From the NCBI GenBank assembly GCA_019925095.2, contig CM034388.1, forward strand, positions 31,812,934 to 31,876,933: DNA of 64,000 bases, in the 5' to 3' direction. This DNA is from Dendrolimus kikuchii. Lineage: Eukaryota; Arthropoda; Insecta; Lepidoptera; Lasiocampidae. The translations under genes were made by a program, and so were the position numbers. This document shows positions 61,716 through 64,000 of the stretch, in pieces. Under the pieces are notes generated by a model, which saw only the letters and a list, made by a program, of their open reading frames with translations, made no database searches and was not told the DNA's origin. Position 1 is the first letter of the stretch. Each line of letters starts with the position of its first letter.

Positions 61716-62025
61716 TATATATTTGAGTACAGCAGACAGGCAGACGGCCCACTTGATGGAAAGAGGTTACCATCGCCTATGGACATTTGCAACACCAAAG
61801 GTGCTACAAATGCGCTGCTGCTCTCTTAAGGGAGACTGGAACCTGGTCACTAATGCCGGAACACAACTCAAGGTTGTTATAGCGACATGCTTTAGAATAG
61901 GGGTGGTAGCCATCCAGTCGAGCAAATGCTCTACCACCTGGCTGTGTGTAGTTTTGTCGCCTCTTACGACAGGCCGCCCCAATGCAGGAAATTCAATTCT
62001 TTCTCCGTTCCTGCACGGATAAAAA
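61716..62025 (-). repeat. Family A repeat, reverse, full length
   Basis: Both ends and all internal blocks present. Confidence 0.85.
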
Positions 62026-62432
62026 CTTACTGAAATTAATTTGGAAATATTAGTATAGGGTCAAGACATTTATTTAATGAAATGACAAAAGAAACTTTAT
62101 ATAATATAATATCTATTCACGTACCTATGTTTTAGGAAGTAAAGATTGATTGATTGATCTTTTATGTATTGTCGTTTCGTCTGGCCCCAGGTTCAGCGAC
62201 CAAAAGTCTACGTTCTAATTGACTCACAATAAAAAAAAATGATATGCTCGCGAGAATAATTAAAGCTTCAGAAATAATGAAAGAATAGCAACGTGTGCAA
62301 ATAATGACAGCTTTAGTCAATACCTGAAGCCCCTCAACAAATAAATTCAGTGATCTATACAATGCATGTCAGCTTTTAAATATTTACCTAGAAGAGTATC
62401 TCCATCACCTTCGAGATTATTCGTTATTTCTG
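62026..62432. other. No recognised features
   Basis: AT-rich; the 66-codon minus frame at 62162-62362 has no motif. Confidence 0.35.
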
Positions 62433-62433
62433 T

Positions 62434-62500
62434 ACTAGCTGTGCTAGCAACACTTCGACTTGTTGCCATGATAACGTATTTTAATACCTAGTGAATTGCA
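62434..62500 (-). mobile_element. Helitron end fragment
   Basis: ACTAGCTGTGCTAGCAACAC then TTCGACTTGTTGCC is a degraded reverse CTAGT end. Confidence 0.4.
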
Positions 62501-62562
62501 ACGGCGGCTAAAAACGCGTCCACAGCTGCACCTTTGTAAATATCTTTATCTATCTCACGGAG

Positions 62563-62845
62563 AAAATGTCATTCCTTAGAATTGCACGAGCTGATTCCTC
62601 CATCCCCATTTCAACACATTGTTACATGGTAGAAACACTACCAGTCAGAACCAAGGGTTTCGCTTCATCTTTACTGGTGCGCACTGCCGAAGAGTGCCGA
62701 ATAATTTGCCGGAGTGTTTTTCCTGACAAATACAATCTCGAAGTCTTCAAGTCACGAGTGAATAGGAATCTTCTAGGTACGCGTGCTCCATCCTAGACTA
62801 CGTCATCACTCAATTTTGGTGAGACAGTGGTCAAACGCAAATCTA
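62563..62845 (+). mobile_element. LINE 3' end (CR1/Jockey-like)
   Basis: The frame 62566-62796 ends SVFPDKYNLEVFKSRVNRNL plus LGTRAPS-stop. The (W)NxLPxxVFPxxYxLxxFKxRVxR motif closes many insect LINE proteins. The following GTCATCACTCAATTTTGGTG and AGACAGTGGTCAAACGC are the matching 3' UTR. The central WNxLP motif is mutated, so the copy is old. Confidence 0.65.
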
Positions 62846-63262
62846 TACTTACATTTTTTTTTTATCGTCGCGATGAAAAATATCTTAAGCGTTAAGTGTC
62901 ATTCAAAGTCGTTCAGTAATTTTCACATAATGCTCTGATTTCGGAAAGTGATAATTCACATTAGCTCTTTTATTTTTTTTCTATTTATTAAATTCATTGT
63001 ATGTATAACCTACATCCCTTCACAAATTTCTTATGAATTTAAGCCTTCAGCTCACTATTAGCACATATGTGTCCGCGATGAGAGTGCAGATCGCGTTTGA
63101 GCACGTGATCGTTAATTGTGTTGTTGTCTCACTCTGTTTATATAGGAGTTGTATGATTTGTATGAAATGGCTATATTTTCTTGGGATATTACGAGATAGT
63201 GATAGTGTTAGTCTTGCGGCTTTTTGGTATATCGATAATTGTCTTAAGGGGGTTACGACATT
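62846..63262. other. No clear features
   Basis: A possible Helitron scrap near 62880-62940 (GTCGTTCAGTAATTTTCACA). The overlapping frames at 63033-63290 and 63047-63415 run into the next repeat and are not called. Confidence 0.35.
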
Positions 63263-63270
63263 TGACCTGT

Positions 63271-63710
63271 TCGATCCTTGCCTAGTATAAAGTAGGTAGA
63301 ATATCGCTCCATCAATTTTGCTGTCTACCCTCTTTCTGTGTGAGGCGACGGCCAATGCACAGCAGGGTAGGAGCAGCCATTTTTGACGACTTACTGTCGC
63401 CGTTTCACGAGACAACGCGCCGTGCGCTCATCATTTTACAATAACATTCATTACACTAGTACTTATTGTGATTACTGGCCGTGCCAAGAACTGACTATAT
63501 GTGCTTAGACTTTGTCAAAAGTGTAAGCTTAAGGTGGAGTTTAGTGCCGTGTGCTGTTCCTGTGTGCAACCTGAACCGAGCCAGCAGAGGGCCCATCTCA
63601 AGGTTGGTGGAGCTTCTACTTTTCTAGTGCAAGGATCTAGGTCATATCTCTCTCATACAGTCCATTACAAACTGAACCAGCATTTTATCCACGGGCTACA
63701 GCGCCTCACA
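63271..63710 (+). mobile_element. THAP-bearing P-like element, copy 2, with 8-bp duplication
   Basis: Flanked by TGACCTGT at 63263-63270 and 63711-63718; 8-bp duplications are made by P and hAT transposases. Body as in 25868-26305, including CVRAVPVCN-like coding (PCAVPVCNLNRAS in one frame), the start of a THAP-type zinc finger. No terminal inverted repeat is obvious. It is non-autonomous; the rest of a transposase is absent. Confidence 0.6.
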
Positions 63711-63718
63711 TGACCTGT

Positions 63719-64000
63719 GAGTCATAGTCATGTGAGTGTTACCACACTATCATGCAAAAACGACATTATAAAACCAGTAATAGAAATTTCGGTTTATGAT
63801 GCGCTGTGCTAGCGCTAGTCCTTGTTGGCTAGCATTATGCTGAGACTGGGTCCAATTTAGGACCTATTTAGTTTCTATTTCTAGTTATATATGTAGAGTT
63901 TTTTATACGTAACATTATTTATTACGCTAACGTAAAAATAAGGCACTTCTAATAGATTGTCGATCACAATTTCTTAAACTGTTATATCGTATGTGTGAGT
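63719..64000. other. Window end, no recognised features
   Basis: AT-rich sequence; nothing recognised. Confidence 0.35.

Noticed and set aside
63033..63415. Overlapping 85- and 122-codon frames
   Set aside because: They run on opposite strands into the THAP-bearing repeat and have no motif.

Overview
The window looks like nuclear DNA from a moth or butterfly. Two host genes with long introns sit in AT-rich DNA packed with repeats typical of Lepidoptera: Lep1-type Helitrons ending in CTAGT, tRNA-derived SINEs with A and B boxes, an RTE-like LINE ending in (TATG)n, R1-clade LINE pieces, solo LTRs and TTA/TAA-flanked MITEs. The evidence is repeat character, splice sites and protein motifs; the species cannot be named. 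Most short open frames are fragments of these repeats and were not called as genes.

Host gene 1 (plus strand, about 719-28220) can be assembled by eye from six exons with GT/AG junctions and matching phases. An Inr/DPE core promoter precedes a start exon with only 10 coding bases. The 404-residue product has a signal peptide, an acidic region, a six-cysteine clip-like knot and eight copies of a VLVGPGGPTG-type repeat. Each repeat holds about four Gly-X-Y triplets. It is probably an extracellular or cuticle-type protein with no enzyme domain.

Host gene 2 (minus strand, 54103 down to 41417) is the 5' part of a two-pore-domain (K2P) potassium channel. Four exons give the N-terminus, TM1, a glycosylated cap loop and pore helix 1; the selectivity filter is cut by an intron after TTI-G. 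The remaining exons were not found. The two genes are convergent.

Layout: 1-28.2 kb is gene 1, with introns holding SINEs, LINE tails, three LTR-element remnants, a tandem Helitron array (19.07-20.0 kb) and an R1 fragment. 28.2-41.4 kb is intergenic or 3' K2P territory with a nested MITE plus a 163-bp-period array, a long-inverted-repeat element (33.0-34.7 kb), an Env-like remnant and a solo LTR. 41.4-54.1 kb is the K2P gene, with a large inverted pair of composite Helitrons around exon 2 and intron 2. 54.1-64 kb is repeats, including a THAP-bearing P-like element with an 8-bp target duplication.

About 26 RTE-like LINE tails were found, most with target-site duplications readable by eye, which suggests recent activity. 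One sits two bases inside an intron of gene 1.
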